DNA from: Adineta ricciae
Taxonomy: Eukaryota; Rotifera; Eurotatoria; Adinetida; Adinetidae
Assembly: GCA_905250025.1 (NCBI GenBank)
Contig: CAJNOJ010000197.1
Location: 62,001 to 126,000 of the forward strand
DNA length: 64,000 nucleotides
Reading direction: 5' to 3'
The notes under the pieces were generated by a model, which saw only the letters and a list, made by a program, of their open reading frames with translations, was not told where the DNA came from and ran no database searches. Below are positions 21,096 to 33,540 of this stretch, piece after piece (within the stretch, counting starts at the first letter, position 1; every line of letters starts with the position of its first letter). The translations under genes and the position numbers were made by a program.

Positions 21096-21512
21096 TCAAC
21101 CGATTCTTCGTCTAATAATGCTTATTCCATTATAACCTTGACTTGTTCCTGACATATGACTGGTCGTTGTGAATATCAACTCCAGTACATAATAGACTAA
21201 ATTAGTAAAAAATAATATTATTCGTAAAAATATCAAAATAAAACATATAATTCCAATAATGGCCAATGGATTTGCATTTCTTTGAGCAATTCTTTGATTA
21301 ATTTGTATTAAATAATTTGTAGATATTTGCCAGATTTGTACAAATGCGAATAAAATAGAGAGAAATATAATCAAATAAGCAATTAAAGCAAATAGACTGT
21401 TGAAATCCGTTTTGACTGCAGCGACAGTCACAGGTGCCCATAAACCGGTCAATGAACCAAATATGTAGAATAACCTGGAACAGATTGAACCAATGAAAGA
21501 AATTAGATCCAT
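21096..21512 (-). CDS. Small three-helix membrane protein, unknown
   Basis: A 138-residue single-exon frame. Hydrophobic helices lie at about 5-25, 42-66 and 83-113 (PLAIIGIICFILIFLRIILFF). The C terminus is short and ends SIIRRRIG. Charged residues are few and the N terminus has no cleavable-type signal. No family recognised. A real gene is likely because the hydrophobic pattern is regular and the frame is the longest in about 3 kb. Confidence 0.5.
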   Translation of the reverse strand: MDLISFIGSICSRLFYIFGSLTGLWAPVTVAAVKTDFNSLFALIAYLIIFLSILFAFVQIWQISTNYLIQINQRIAQRNANPLAIIGIICFILIFLRIILFFTNLVYYVLELIFTTTSHMSGTSQGYNGISIIRRRIG

Positions 21513-23302
21513 TGAAGTTATTAACTATTGAAGAAAATAGATTTTGGAAATCTAAATATTTGAAATAATATATTTTAGAAGCGAAAAACCTTCTGAGAAT
21601 TTCATACTTTTCTAAAAAGGTGAAAAATTAACATCTCTTCTTCTTCCTCCTCTGTACTGAACGGCAGATATTTAAACAACCAATGATTTTTTTTCTTTCT
21701 TAGACCAATTTAATCAACTTATACCCTTCAAAGACATGTTACTGTGTTGTCACCGGGAAAAAGCTTTACAACACAATTAAAAGATCTAAAGCCCAAATAT
21801 GACTCAGTGTTTTACTAAGGAAACGAGAAAATGATGGGAACGCGTACAAAAAGAGGCAAAAAAGAAACTGGAGTAATCGATGAACAATTTCAAAAAGAAG
21901 TATTTCTTTTCTTCAGTTTACTTTTCTTTGTGAAATCATGTGAATGGAATACAATCGAATCATGAATTTTACAAAAAGATATTTTAAAACTGACACGAGC
22001 GAATCTTTTATGCTGAGAAATCATTGTCGTATTTGCCATATTCGATGTTGTTTAATATTGATGTAAATATTTCTTTCCGGGCTTCTCAATCAAATATTGT
22101 TCTAATTCGTATCTGAAGCCTTTAGATTATTTGGAATAAGTTTTATTAAGACGAATCTATCAATAAATCGAGTTTTCTTCTGTAAACACACTAGATGCGA
22201 CAAAAATTAAGCATTTGATGCATTTGGACGCATTATAAACCATTTTTTATACATCAAACGCGTTTATTCTGCGTTTGAGAGTTACATGGGAGAAAACAAA
22301 GAATACAATACTTCTCTACCTTCGTGATAAAAGACGATCCTATCAATGGCTTGAAACTGAAAAAAAAATTTTTATCGTGTTTAAAGACATATGTTTACGA
22401 CTCTGTTACCTAAACAAACTGTTGATCAAGATACTGACAGCAAATAATGAAGTTTACATCTTTTTATTGATAATTCAAAGATACAACGTCACTTTTTCTA
22501 TTCAGTAAATCATGAGTAAAGAATCACTAACTCTAACCTCGGACTTTTTCGTTACCCAGTAAAATTTTCTTCAAGTTGTATTTCACTATTGACTGAAAAA
22601 AAGCAAAATAAACTACGCCAGTTTGAAGATCTTTTTTGAGTTTTATCGATCTTCAAGTGCTGACATGTGTCGCTTTTTTTCCTGCACAATCAACTTCTTA
22701 TTCCTTTTCGCCTGTCTCCTCAGAACGAACCATCACAATTATAACTATACAATATTAATTCTATAGAACAATAGTCAGATATCAATTAGCTTTATCGTTC
22801 GAAACAAGAGTTCATTCATTCTGGAAAATCGATCGATTCTCAATGATTCCTCAAACTGCAATCAGTTTTTCTCTTCTTGTTATATCATATCTGTCTCGGT
22901 CATGTTTGAAAACCCGAATGAAGATTAAGGAACTTTTCGATAGATTTGTTGTAACTGATGGCAAAATTTCATTTCTTGAAATTGTTGGCTTTAGTGAAGA
23001 AATTACTGTGAGATATACACGCTTCAACTAGACTGATTATTTCATGACCATCTGTTGTGAGAGAAACAACAATCTTGAGTATTTTTTAAAAGCCCATAAA
23101 ATTTGTAATAAATGATCGAAATGAAAGTACAAAACCAAATACAAGAAAAATGATGATTAATGTAAGTAATAAAAGAACATTTATCATAGAATGTTTTTTT
23201 AAATATAGTACGACACATGAGCGAATGATCTTAGTAGATCGCGTATTCTCATTATATTATTAACGTTCGAAAAAAATACGATGCATCCTTAGAAAAGAAG
23301 TT
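21513..23302. other. Gene-poor stretch
   Basis: About 1.8 kb without a supported gene. Open frames at 22275-22508 and 22843-23031 encode no recognisable domain and I do not call them. Confidence 0.5.
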
Positions 23303-26300
23303 CTAACAATGAAACAGGATTCCGACATAATTTGCGCCATTGAGTGCATCATTGTTCGCCGTAACTATGTCAGGTTTGTTGTCATTATTCAAATCAGCAA
23401 TAGCAACCGAATATGGATAATTACCAGCCGAGTAACTGATTCTAGGATTAAACGTGCCATTCCCTTTACTGAGAAAAACACCAATAGCGGGTATACCAGT
23501 CTCCCCTGTGATTATATCAGGTTTGCTGTCACTGTTTATATCGAACACAGTAATTGAGCGGGGATAAGAACCAACTGAGTAACTGAGTTGAGAATAAAAT
23601 GTACCATTACCGATATTCACAAGAACACTAATAGTGCCTGTCCCATAGTTAGCCGTAATGATATCAGGTTTGTTATCATCATTTACATCGGACACAGCAA
23701 TTGAGCGGGGATAAGAACCAGTTGAGTAAGTAATTTGAGAAGAAAATGTACCATTGCCTTTATTGAGAAGAATACTAACAGTATTTGCATCATTATTGGC
23801 CGTAATTATATCAGGCTTGTTGTCACTGTTCACATCGACAACCGCAACTGAATATGACCCGTTGCCAGTTGGGTAATTAATTTGAGAAGAAAAAGTAGCA
23901 TTACCTGTATTGAGAAGAATACTAACAGTGTTTGAAGCATAGTTTGCTGTAATTATATCAGGTTGATTGTCATTATTTACATCAACCACAGCAACTGATC
24001 GTGGAAAGGAGTCAGTCGAATAATTATTTCGAATAGAAAATATGCCATTGCCCGTATTAATAAGAATACTAACAGTATTTGAAGCATAGTTTGCTACAAT
24101 TATATCAGGCTTATTGTCATTGTTTACATCAACAACCGCTGCTGAAAACGAACCATTGCTAATTGAGTAATTATTTTGAGAATAAAATGTAGCATTGCCT
24201 GCATTGAAAAGAACACTAATAGTATTCGCATCATTGTTCGCTGTAACTATATCAGGTTTATTGTCATTGTTCACATCAATAATTACTACTGATTGTGGAC
24301 TGCTTCCAGTTGCGTACATAATTTGAGACGAAAAACTTCCATTTTTTATATTAAAAAGAACATTAACAGTGGCTGTTCCATAATTAACCGTAATTATATC
24401 AGGTTGATTGTCGTTGTTTACATCAGCAATCGCAACTGATGATGGGCTGCTGCTAGTTGCATAATTAATTGGAAACGCAAATATACCATTTCCAATATTC
24501 AAAAGAACACTAACAGTGCTTACAGCATAGTTAACCGTCACTATATCAGGTTTGTTGTCGTTGTTTACATCAACAACTGCAACTGAGTATGGACGAGTAC
24601 CAGTTGAGTAAGCAATTTGAGAATAGAACGTACCGTTACCCATATTGAGAAGAACACTAACAGTATTTGCACCACCATTAGCCGTAATTATATCAGGCTT
24701 GTTGTCATTGTTGACATCGACAGCCGCAACTGAGTACGTACTGGGACCAGCTGAGTAAGTAATTGGTGAAGCAAATATACCATTACCCGTATTCCGAAGA
24801 ATACTAACAGTGCCTGTACCAAAGTTAGCCGTAATTATATCAGATTTGTTGTCATTGTTTACATCAACAACTGCAACTGAGTATGGAAGATTGCCAGTTG
24901 TATAATTACTTTGAGGAGAGAATGTACCATTACCATTATTGAGAAGAACGCTAATAGTGCTTGTGCCGACGTTTGTCGTAATTATATCAGGTTGATTGTC
25001 ATTGTTAACGTCTGCGAGAGCCACTGAGTATGGATAATTACCGACTGGGTAAGTTATTGGAGAAGCAAATGAGCCATTTCCGATATTCAGAAGAACAGTA
25101 ACTGTATTTTCACCTGAATTGGCCGTAACTATATCAGACTTATTGTCACCGTTTGTATCGGCCGTAGCAACTGTCTGAGGACTTTTACCAGTTGGATAAA
25201 TAACTTGAGAAGAAAACGTACCGTTGCCGCGATTGAGAAGAACACTGGTAGTATTTGTAGTGTAACTTGCTGTAACTATATCAGGTTTGTTGTCACCATT
25301 CAGATCTGTAACTGATATTGTGAGCGGAGAGTAGCCAACAGAGTAACTAGGTCGATTGTAATACATGCTATTGCATTCTGTTAGAAACAAATGAAACGGG
25401 TTACTTATGTAGTTGAAAGTTTTTGGAATATTTCGCACTTAATCGAAGAAGGATATTAGCTGAAATAGTATAATTGATTATATTCGAGTCATATTTGACA
25501 AGACTTATTAGATTTTATTTCTTTTCAGAAGTCACAAGCATTAAGTTCGCAAATTTGTAAAATCTTCGACAAATGTCAACAAAAACTTTCATAAAGTTCT
25601 TTAAATGATATGCGAAACCATTCATATTTCTATAATACTGTAGCTTTTACTCTCAACAGAACGTGTGTAATTGTTAGAAAAAGATTATAGGTATAAAAAG
25701 TTTGAACTGGTAAATGATGAGTAAATTCAAGTGACTGCCTCGTGATACCTGATTGTGAAGATCATCAGTGTGCAAAGAAGTGTTTTCTTCGGCATTTTTA
25801 TAGATTTTCAAGAAAATTTGGATAGAACTATAGAATTTATAACAAAGGTCGCTAGTACCTTTCTAATTTAGTAACACTGGTATAGCTATTTCTTCCGTAA
25901 ATGTTTTTGAAGTAATGTAGTGACATATTTTTCAATATGTAGAAAGAAGCATCTATTCATTCTTTTACGTACCATCAGGTATTAGTGTTATCGACGTTGT
26001 TGTTGTTGTTGTTGTCGACGTAGTTGGTGCGACTGTTGTTGATGTAGTAATCGAGTCTATATTTTGTTCAAAAAAAAGTTCAAATGAAAGAATAGAAGTG
26101 ACAGGCTTTTTTAAAACTTTTTCTTCAATCTACCAAGAGTATATCTAGTTCATCATAGTCTTTATCTTTACCTCATTATTATTCAGATACTCATATATGT
26201 AAAAGAAAGCACACGCACCACAACAGACGAATCAAACCTACAAAAACTAGACTTGTTTGGGCCTCTGACAGGAAGGATGCGTTTATAATCTTCAAAAAAT

Positions 26301-26698
26301 CATGATTTGCAATATGTGCAAAATCGCACTCTCACGGATTTGTAAACACTGTATTCATCCTTACCGGACGGTATTCGTGTTCCAGAGACGACCATCATAG
26401 CAACAGTACCGATAGTTAATACCAAACTATTGTTTTGATTCGGCATGCTATCAAACAATTGACAACTAGAATTTGATTGGTGGAAACTAGCAGCTTTACA
26501 TTGAACGTGCGCTAAACAGTTAGATTGACACTGAACAATATTTGATGCAATATCAGTAGAAAATGGTAAACAGGTTGTTGCAGCACATTGAAATTGCCAT
26601 CCAGCCATAATGGACATGAAAAATGACCTTGTGTTTTGTGCGACTGATTGTACAAGAATAGAAGTCAAAAGTAAGAGAGATAATCTCATCCAAGCCAT
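23303..26698 (-). CDS. Secreted Apple/PAN-like + Thr-linker + 14x FG-GAP/VCBS repeat protein
   Basis: Three exons: 26698-26365, 26056-25973, 25377-23303, both introns in phase 1; 2493 nt, 830 residues. A signal peptide (residues 1-20, MAWMRLSLLLLTSILVQSVA) precedes a Cys-rich PAN/Apple-like domain (C-x-SNC, AASFHQSNSSCQLF). A 28-residue linker is mostly Thr/Ser. The last exon holds 14 tandem units of 49 residues (147 bp each) with DVNNDNKPDIITAN, the calcium-binding DxNxDxxPD loop of integrin-type FG-GAP/VCBS blades, and GNGTF. Fourteen blades could form two seven-bladed propellers. It probably binds carbohydrate or protein outside the cell. The family is common in bacteria and also expanded in bdelloids. 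Confidence 0.88.
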
Positions 26699-29320
26699 AA
26701 CTCGTCAAACTTCAACTTGTTTCTTCAGATGAATTGTATGAAATTCCAAATGAAACAAAAAGTATATAGTGTTGATAAATTTCTATTTATTTCACACCTC
26801 TTTTTCTCTTTTTCTACATGGGGACTACTTTTTGTCTTGCTTGGCTAATCTTTTAAGAAAATCATACTCAAGCTTTTCTTTTCTCTTTCAATTACTAAAT
26901 AGAACATGATATTGAAATCAGTTTCTTTTACTTTTTAGAGCATTCTGACGTAGTATAAATATGAAAAAAGGATTGCTTTTTCTTCATTATCCTGCAGATA
27001 GTAGTGACCTAATAGAAAAAAAAAGTGTTCATATGACCGTAGCCAATATTTCTTATTAAAACAAAAAGAGGGCGAGGGTGTGAGTGTTAAAACTCCAAAC
27101 ATGAACGAATTCAGAATATACGTAAACATGTTTTTCTCCCACAGCTATCAATGAATTCTAAACATGTATGAAAATTAATCCTCGTCATCTATGACTTGTT
27201 GAATCATCCACTGAATAATTCACAAAAGAAAACATTTCGAACGTTTTCTCAAACATTCACCATATCTGTATCGAATGTATTTCTATTCCTAATCCGTGAA
27301 TATCAATTTGTACTATTATTATAATTGAATAATGATCACAAAACAAATGTGTTACATAGTATTCTCTCTCACTAAGAATGTATTGTGCGAAGGGGTTTTT
27401 ATCATATGGAGACCGGCAGTTTCAAAAATCATCTGAATTTAGAACCGAACCGGTGATTTCGATTCCGGTTATTATAAAATTAAAAGAAGTGGTCGTACAG
27501 ACGACTCCGAAAAACTTAAATGGAACCGTTATAATTTAGATATGCTATTTTAAATAGTTCATTTGGCTTTATATCATCAATATGTATTTTCTCCTTTGCA
27601 ATCGATTAAATTTACTATTTTATTTAAAAGCAACCCTTTCGAATTACATGAAAACTTTCCGCCCCCCTGAAAGTCAACTTTTGGTAATTCTTTAAAAATG
27701 TTCCACTTGATAGAGCAAGTTTGCCGCTATCGAATGCACTGTACTTTGTCTATTTTACGATGGTTTTCCGCATGATATATATGTAGGTTGTTCTTAGATG
27801 GAACGCCCTAGATAATGTTTTTTTTCGAACAATTTAGCGATTATAGTGTTTCTGGTTTCGTTTTTGAGTGTAATGGATGCGAATATCAAGTGTTGTGAAG
27901 TCTAATAAACTTTGAGAGAAAAATTCAATCCTTAAAAATATGGAACCATGAATCAATGAAATCCAAAGTTTTCTACACATAACCTATTGGAACTTACTCA
28001 TTCATCAAAAGTAACGTTGGCACTACTATCACAGATAAGTTTTTCCATGTTTTCTCCATTTAATATGATGTTATGCATTCATTTGTCATTCTATGTTTGA
28101 GTGTAATTTCACTTTTTTGTGTTCTTTCTATCGTGAAAACTTGTGTGAAGCGTATATTGCTCTAGAAATACTGATAGATGTGTTCTGCTGATTTCGCTAT
28201 TCTCAAAATACTATTATTTTGTCGCATCTTGAGGGTGATGTTGTAGTTGGTTCTATTGAAAAACTAAACATAGATATGCTTTATTATATCTCTAAGGCCT
28301 TCATTACAAATACGATCAGATTAATAATAGTCATAGTAATAATATCATACTATGATTTGGATTTGATATATTATTAAGAAGTAATTGACAAATAGAATTC
28401 GATTGAGAAAAAATTTGCAGTTTTACAAAAAAATGCATTCATTATTGTTATTAACTACAGCTGGAAGAACAAACAAATATGTCTTTTGCGATATTAATCG
28501 TCCCCTGTACGATCCTGTAACATTAATAAATCGTTTAAACACAAGAAGCATCGCGATATTATAATAATATACAATTCCAATGCTGTAGTTATGTGAAACA
28601 TACTTCGAACGAGTTTCCTGATCATATTGCTAATCTACATAAGATCAAAGATCTTCTAAAGATTTAATAATGTACTTGGATGGATTTTCTCGAAAATATA
28701 AATTGGAATTTTCATATGTCATTCAATTTCGTATTCCCTTTGGTTTATTTTTAGATTTTATCGTTGATAATAAATATTCATAAGAGAAATTTCGAAGGAT
28801 AATCACAAAGAACCATCTTTCTGGTGAAAATGACCTTTTAAAAGCATTTGATTTCATACAACTTGAGTAAATTAGATGGAAAAAAGTTTGCTTTGATGGT
28901 TCATTACATGTGCGATTGTGATCCTCGACGTTTTTATTTGATTTAGAAAAAGAATAATGAAAATTAATCATATGATATCGGGCCCATTCAAAAAATTTGT
29001 TATTTAGCAAACTGAACGGATCAATATTCACTTATTCGAACAGACGAGAAAATTTATAAAGAAAAATAACCACAATTGTCTGTCAAAAGGATATGTAGAC
29101 TTATAATCGTGTCTTTATTGAACATAACTTATAAAAGAATGGTCGAGAGTCAATATTTATCACGCGAGTTTATATGTAACATTGTCAATCAACATTCCTG
29201 TTCGTTAAATCTTCAAATTGTAGCCGAGCTGATATTTGAATCGAAAAAAAGGTTTGTGTTAACGATAAGAGAAACACGTGAATTTATTAAGCTGAAGTAA
29301 AATATACATATTCGATAAAA
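26699..29320. other. Gene-poor stretch, 2.6 kb
   Basis: The longest stretch without a gene. Small frames at 26935-27129 (-), 28723-29031 (-) and 29076-29300 (+) have no domain, signal peptide or exon partner. I saw no tRNA, direct repeat or terminal inverted repeat. Confidence 0.5.
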
Positions 29321-29914
29321 TTATTTCCACCCAAATTTCGTTTTGAGATTATTAAATGCATCACTTGTCATTTTAATTGGATCAAAACCTAAAATGAAAG
29401 TTTTCAAAAGCAAATCTATTTGAAAAGTATGGAAAAAACCTTGATTGTGTGTTGGTGGAGGTAAAGGAGATGGCGCTCGAACTGGTTCAGCAGGAACTTT
29501 GTGCGATGAAGATGGTTCATCTTTTTTCTTGATATTGTACTATAAGAAACAAATCTTATGAAATGATGTCAAAAATTTGTTGATTTGTACTTTATCTCGA
29601 ATCTTTTGTCGAGCTTCTTCACGTTCTTTTTCCACTTTTGCATGTCGTGCTTTTCGTTCAGCTTCTGCTTCTTTCAATCGTTTTTCTTCCGCCTAAACAA
29701 ATCAAATGTGAAGAGTTCATTTAGAAATGAAATTTCAACCAGAATTTCCGAAGCGGACATTCCACTAGCGACATCTGAATTTTCATTTGAATCACTTCCA
29801 AAACCAAATTCTAAATCAAATCTTCGATCTTAGGATCATCTCCAATCGACTTTTACCTTTTGCAACTTGACTTATTTCATTTCCAACGACAGATTTAAAT
29901 ATATACGAAGACAT
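29321..29914 (-). CDS. cpx: Complexin
   Basis: Five exons: 29914-29857, 29810-29740, 29692-29591, 29539-29440, 29388-29321; introns of 46, 47, 51 and 51 bp; phases 1, 0, 0, 1; 399 nt, 132 residues. The N terminus MSSYIFKSVVGNEI resembles the amphipathic start of complexins. Residues 44-70 form the accessory helix (AEEKRLKEAEAERKARHAK). Residues 71-83 RQKIRDKYNIKKK are the diagnostic central helix that binds the assembled SNARE complex, clamping and promoting synaptic vesicle fusion. The C-terminal part has a Pro-rich stretch and ends FGWK, without a CAAX box. No single open frame spans it, so ORF-only gene finding would miss it. Confidence 0.93.
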
Positions 29915-30287
29915 TTTTTTACAACGAAATAAAACGCGAACTTGTCTTTATGTGTTAACGAAATAACAAAATGGTCTGAGTCACGTGGATTTTTTCCTTT
30001 TCGCTTTCATATACCACCACTGTTTCTATGTTGCTCTTGTGCGCAGAGGTCGTTTGATCATTATATGATTCATAATCAAATGAATATTCGTTACGAATAT
30101 TATACAAGAAAAAAAAATGATTCAACGTGTTCGTTTATGATTAATGGTTTTGAACCGGTAAAATTGAGTACATAGAATATTCCCTAAAGATATTCAATAG
30201 TGCAAATAACATTTATTATTCTCAATAATGATAATCGATACTTTCTGGTAGAGTTTTGCTTGATCAATCATAATTGGTGATTTCTTT
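29915..30287. other. Gene-free stretch
   Basis: Upstream region of complexin; a short plus-strand frame (29942-30175) has no recognisable content. Confidence 0.45.
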
Positions 30288-30485
30288 TTAAAACATTTTG
30301 TTCAGTTGATCACCAGTCTGTAAGAGAGGAAGACAATGACTGCAAATTTCTGCTACTAAACCAATTTTCGGTAGTTGGATCAAAATCTTACTCATCAATA
30401 GTCTATTAACAGTTTTTTTTCGATTTGAGAAGTTCGTCTCGAATGCAATTTGTCCTAAGCTTAAACTTCTGAATACTTGGGACAT
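30288..30485 (-). CDS. Possible small protein (65 aa), unknown
   Basis: A 65-codon frame from ATG with a moderately hydrophobic middle and three Cys/His residues (EICSHC). No family is recognised and no partner exon was found. It could be a chance frame; the only support is balanced amino acid use. Confidence 0.22.
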   Translation of the reverse strand: MSQVFRSLSLGQIAFETNFSNRKKTVNRLLMSKILIQLPKIGLVAEICSHCLPLLQTGDQLNKMF

Positions 30486-30701
30486 TTTTTCGCTCTGATG
30501 AACACACGAAAACGGATGACTAATTACTGTCTATAACGAATATATTCAGGGAAGAATCCAACAAAACATACGAAAATAACCTGTGACAGTTTTTGTATTC
30601 AATTGAAAACAACGATATTCAAGGGATTAACGATAAAACGGATTTTTCCAATGTCGAGATATTGTACAAAATGTAGGAAAATTTTCCTCCAAATTAAACC
30701 G

Positions 30702-30711
30702 TATAAAAAGG
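30702..30711 (+). promoter_or_regulatory. TATA box of the GTPase gene
   Basis: TATAAAAAGG at 30702-30711, 37-46 bp upstream of the ATG at 30748. It is a near-consensus TATA box and implies a very short 5' leader. Confidence 0.55.
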
Positions 30712-30747
30712 CATAGCTTCGCATATTAAATCACATTCTTTACTAAA

Positions 30748-31995
30748 ATGAACAACGAGATGGTTAACGAACAACAAAGCGAAGAAACTACAATTACGTT
30801 TCTCTTCGAACCGATTACAAACGAAAATAATGCGAACGCAATTGACGGGCATTCAACTTCCGATGATGAATCAAATAGCTCCGATGAGGAAAGTTTGCCT
30901 TCTTCTACATCTAACTTTCAACTTCCAATCAGCGAAGATTTCGTTGAAGAATCGATTGATTCAACCACTGAAGATCATTCAACATCTTCTTTAAGCTTCA
31001 CGGCAAATCGTGATGACGTTCTCAAGCGAACTCAAATGTCAGTCGAACACGCCATGATTAACAATGCCTATGAAAATGAAATTCAATATGTAAAAGACAC
31101 TTTGGAGTTCAATATTCTTCTTATGGGCGCACCACGAATCGGTAAGAGTCAATTGACCAATGCTCTGACCGGAAATAAAATACATAAAGCACAAACGAGC
31201 TCAAGCTTGGAATCGTGTACCCAAAGACTCCAGAGATACGAAGTGACATGTGGATCATCGAATGATTCTTCAAATGAACAATCGAAAGTTTTTATCTGGG
31301 ATACTAAAGGCATTGAAAATTGGTCAGACGATAACGTTGTACGAGAATTGATTCATGTTATTGAAACAATTCATCCGATTGCTGTGATTTACTGTGCTGC
31401 ACCAGGTACTTTCGCAAAATTACATCAAGTGGAAATTATTCTTAACTATTGTATGTACAAAAGCATCTTCTGTGCAGCAGTCATAACAAATATGTGGTCA
31501 GGTAAGTTGTGAAACTTTCTTCGAACAAATTTAGAATATTTTATGCGATTAGGTACACGAGAAGCTCGATTGTCTGTTCAAAATGATTTAGAAAAGATTC
31601 TCGAACGATTTGGTCCTCGGAAAATTCTCGAATTTGATACAAATGATCCCATTCTTCGTAAACATGAAGTGATTATGTATGGCGATAAAGCTCTATGTAC
31701 CATGGTGAACAGCACACCATTTGTTAATTTGGATTTATCATCAGTTGAAAAACCCGTTCGTGGAATTGATGAATTAACATATTGCATCATGCAATCATTA
31801 GCAGAAGACAAAGTGCGAGGCTGGTGTCAGGCTGTTCTGGGTAATCGAAGCTTTTGGCAAAAGATTCGACATCAGACATATGGCTTTGTATTGGAAAAAT
31901 ATTCGCAATTACCTATAATTGCAGAGAAACTTCAACACGGTTTAGAGACCATGTTTTCGGATGTTTTAAATACTTTGAACACTTTATTTCTTTGA
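30748..31995 (+). CDS. P-loop GTPase unit 1 (AIG1/IRG-like) with acidic N-terminal region
   Basis: Two exons: 30748-31501 and 31553-31995, phase 1, 398 residues. Residues 1-115 are Ser/Asp/Glu-rich and probably disordered. The G domain starts near 120: G1 is GAPRIGKS (127-134), G3 is DTKG, and TNMWSG occupies the place of G4 without the usual NKxD. A helical C-terminal part follows (RGWCQAVLGNRSFW). Such small eukaryotic GTPases cluster with immune-associated or interferon-inducible ones, but assignment is loose. The stop lies 44 bp before unit 2, which has the same fold and motifs. Either two tandem genes or one double-GTPase gene is possible (see unit 2). Confidence 0.8.
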
Positions 31996-32039
31996 GTTGA
32001 AGTTTTTTTTCATATAACATATACGAGTTTTCATTGTAG

Positions 32040-32870
32040 ATGGAAAGATGTTTTACAATAACCGTATGTGGAGCAAGTCGAGTAGGAAAAAGTACATTAA
32101 TCAATGCAATCGTTGGTAAAGAAGTGGCACAAACCAGTGATAGTTTGAATTCAAACACGACAACACTCAAAGAATACGTTATAGAAAAACAAAGAGATGA
32201 AAATGATCCTCGTTCGAATTATACATTGAAATTTTGGGATACACCAGGAATTGAATCATGGACAGAAGAAGGTGTTCAAGAGTATTTTGCGGCATTGATG
32301 CAAAGAACAATGCCAGTTTGTATTATCTATTGTATTTCACCTTCATCGTTTGCTGATTTGGGACGAGTCAAATGGTTTGTCGAACAATGTATGACAAGAA
32401 ATATATTCGTTGCATTGGTTTGTACGAATATGTATTCGGGAAATCGACGTTCACAGATTATGGAACAATTTACTAAATTGTTAATCAGTATTAATCCAAA
32501 TTTTGTACGATGGAAACAAGAAAATATTGAATATTTCGAAAACAAAGCTTTATGTACAATGGTAAATAGTAAACAATACATTGATGAAGATTTCGGAATT
32601 AGTAAAGATCCATCAGGCGTTAATGAACTGATTGTTGGAATTGCACAATGTTTAAGTGGTGAACAACAATTGTTTTGGCTCCAAGCAGTTGCAGGAAATC
32701 AAAACTTTTGGTCAAGAATGGGTTCATATGTCAATTCAGCTTTTCGAATACCTTCCGACACTTTATCGAGTGTTACTAATCGAGCATCAACTGTTGCCAG
32801 ATACTTTCTCTCATGGTGTCCATCAACAAATAGTGTAGTTGAAGTTTGTTCATTTTGTAGAAGATTTTAA
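32040..32870 (+). CDS. P-loop GTPase unit 2, tandem paralogue of unit 1
   Basis: A 276-residue frame: G1 GASRVGKS, then TTLKEY in the switch region, G3 DTPG, TNMYSG, and the shared block NKALCTMVNSKQYI / GNQNFWSRMGS. It aligns with unit 1 almost throughout but lacks the acidic N-terminal region. The ATG sits only six residues before the first strand, directly after a perfect acceptor (TTTTCATTGTAG). This suggests the unit is really a later exon. A weak donor GTTTTA at 31962 of unit 1 would join in frame and skip the stop. If independent, it has almost no room for a promoter. Confidence 0.75.
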   Translation: MERCFTITVCGASRVGKSTLINAIVGKEVAQTSDSLNSNTTTLKEYVIEKQRDENDPRSNYTLKFWDTPGIESWTEEGVQEYFAALMQRTMPVCIIYCISPSSFADLGRVKWFVEQCMTRNIFVALVCTNMYSGNRRSQIMEQFTKLLISINPNFVRWKQENIEYFENKALCTMVNSKQYIDEDFGISKDPSGVNELIVGIAQCLSGEQQLFWLQAVAGNQNFWSRMGSYVNSAFRIPSDTLSSVTNRASTVARYFLSWCPSTNSVVEVCSFCRRF

Positions 32871-33540
32871 TTATCATTAATATTTGCTTTTTCTTCAATT
32901 TTAGAATGAATCTCGATCGAATCGCAAGAGGAAATTGTAGATGATTTGAAACTTTCTTCTTTTTAAATAAATTCTTATTTTAATCAATAACTCAACAACG
33001 AATTCTACCGATAAAATGACAAATTTGATGAGTATTATTTTGTGTAATTAACAAGAAGAAGACACATTTCTTATCGATGTATTTATTCTTCACTATTATC
33101 TATTCTCACTTTAATCATTCAAAAAGAAAATATATCAAAAGTCGATGAAATATCAAAATAAAAGCTGAACGACCCATGAACTTTAAACTACATTTGTTTT
33201 CACATGGCGATTCAGCAAACAGAAACAAAAATATTTGTTTGATCGATTTCGAAGAGAGAGACACTAACAATTAGTGAACAGATCAATCAAAAATGTATGT
33301 CTTTGTTCTGAATGACATATGATTTTCATCTGCCGGAAACTGTGAAATCTGATATAACACCTTCATTTTGTGTCATATCACTTCAATAATCTGACGTCGC
33401 GTCTTTGAATAGAAATTTTATATTTCTTCTGAATTTACCTGTGTTATGAATGACATTCGATAGTTCTACTCTGTTATTTTAAGAGAGAACACAAAAAATT
33501 ACTTCCATATCGTTTTTCATATTGGATCCAAATAAAATCC
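32871..33540. other. Gene-free stretch
   Basis: AT-rich spacer between the GTPase units and the Fringe-like gene; no supported feature. Confidence 0.5.

Noticed and set aside
23303-25377. Regular 147-bp spacing that could suggest a satellite or CRISPR-like array
   Set aside because: Units are coding FG-GAP blades with variable residues in loops; spacing comes from protein repeats.
26935-29300. Short frames on both strands in the 2.6-kb gene-poor stretch
   Set aside because: No domains, signal peptides or consistent introns.
29829-29856. 28-bp intron in the complexin gene
   Set aside because: Too short; the acceptor at TTTGATTTAG gives a 46-bp intron with correct phase.
31578-32581. Three minus-strand frames of 77-85 codons
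   Set aside because: Antisense to the GTPase units.
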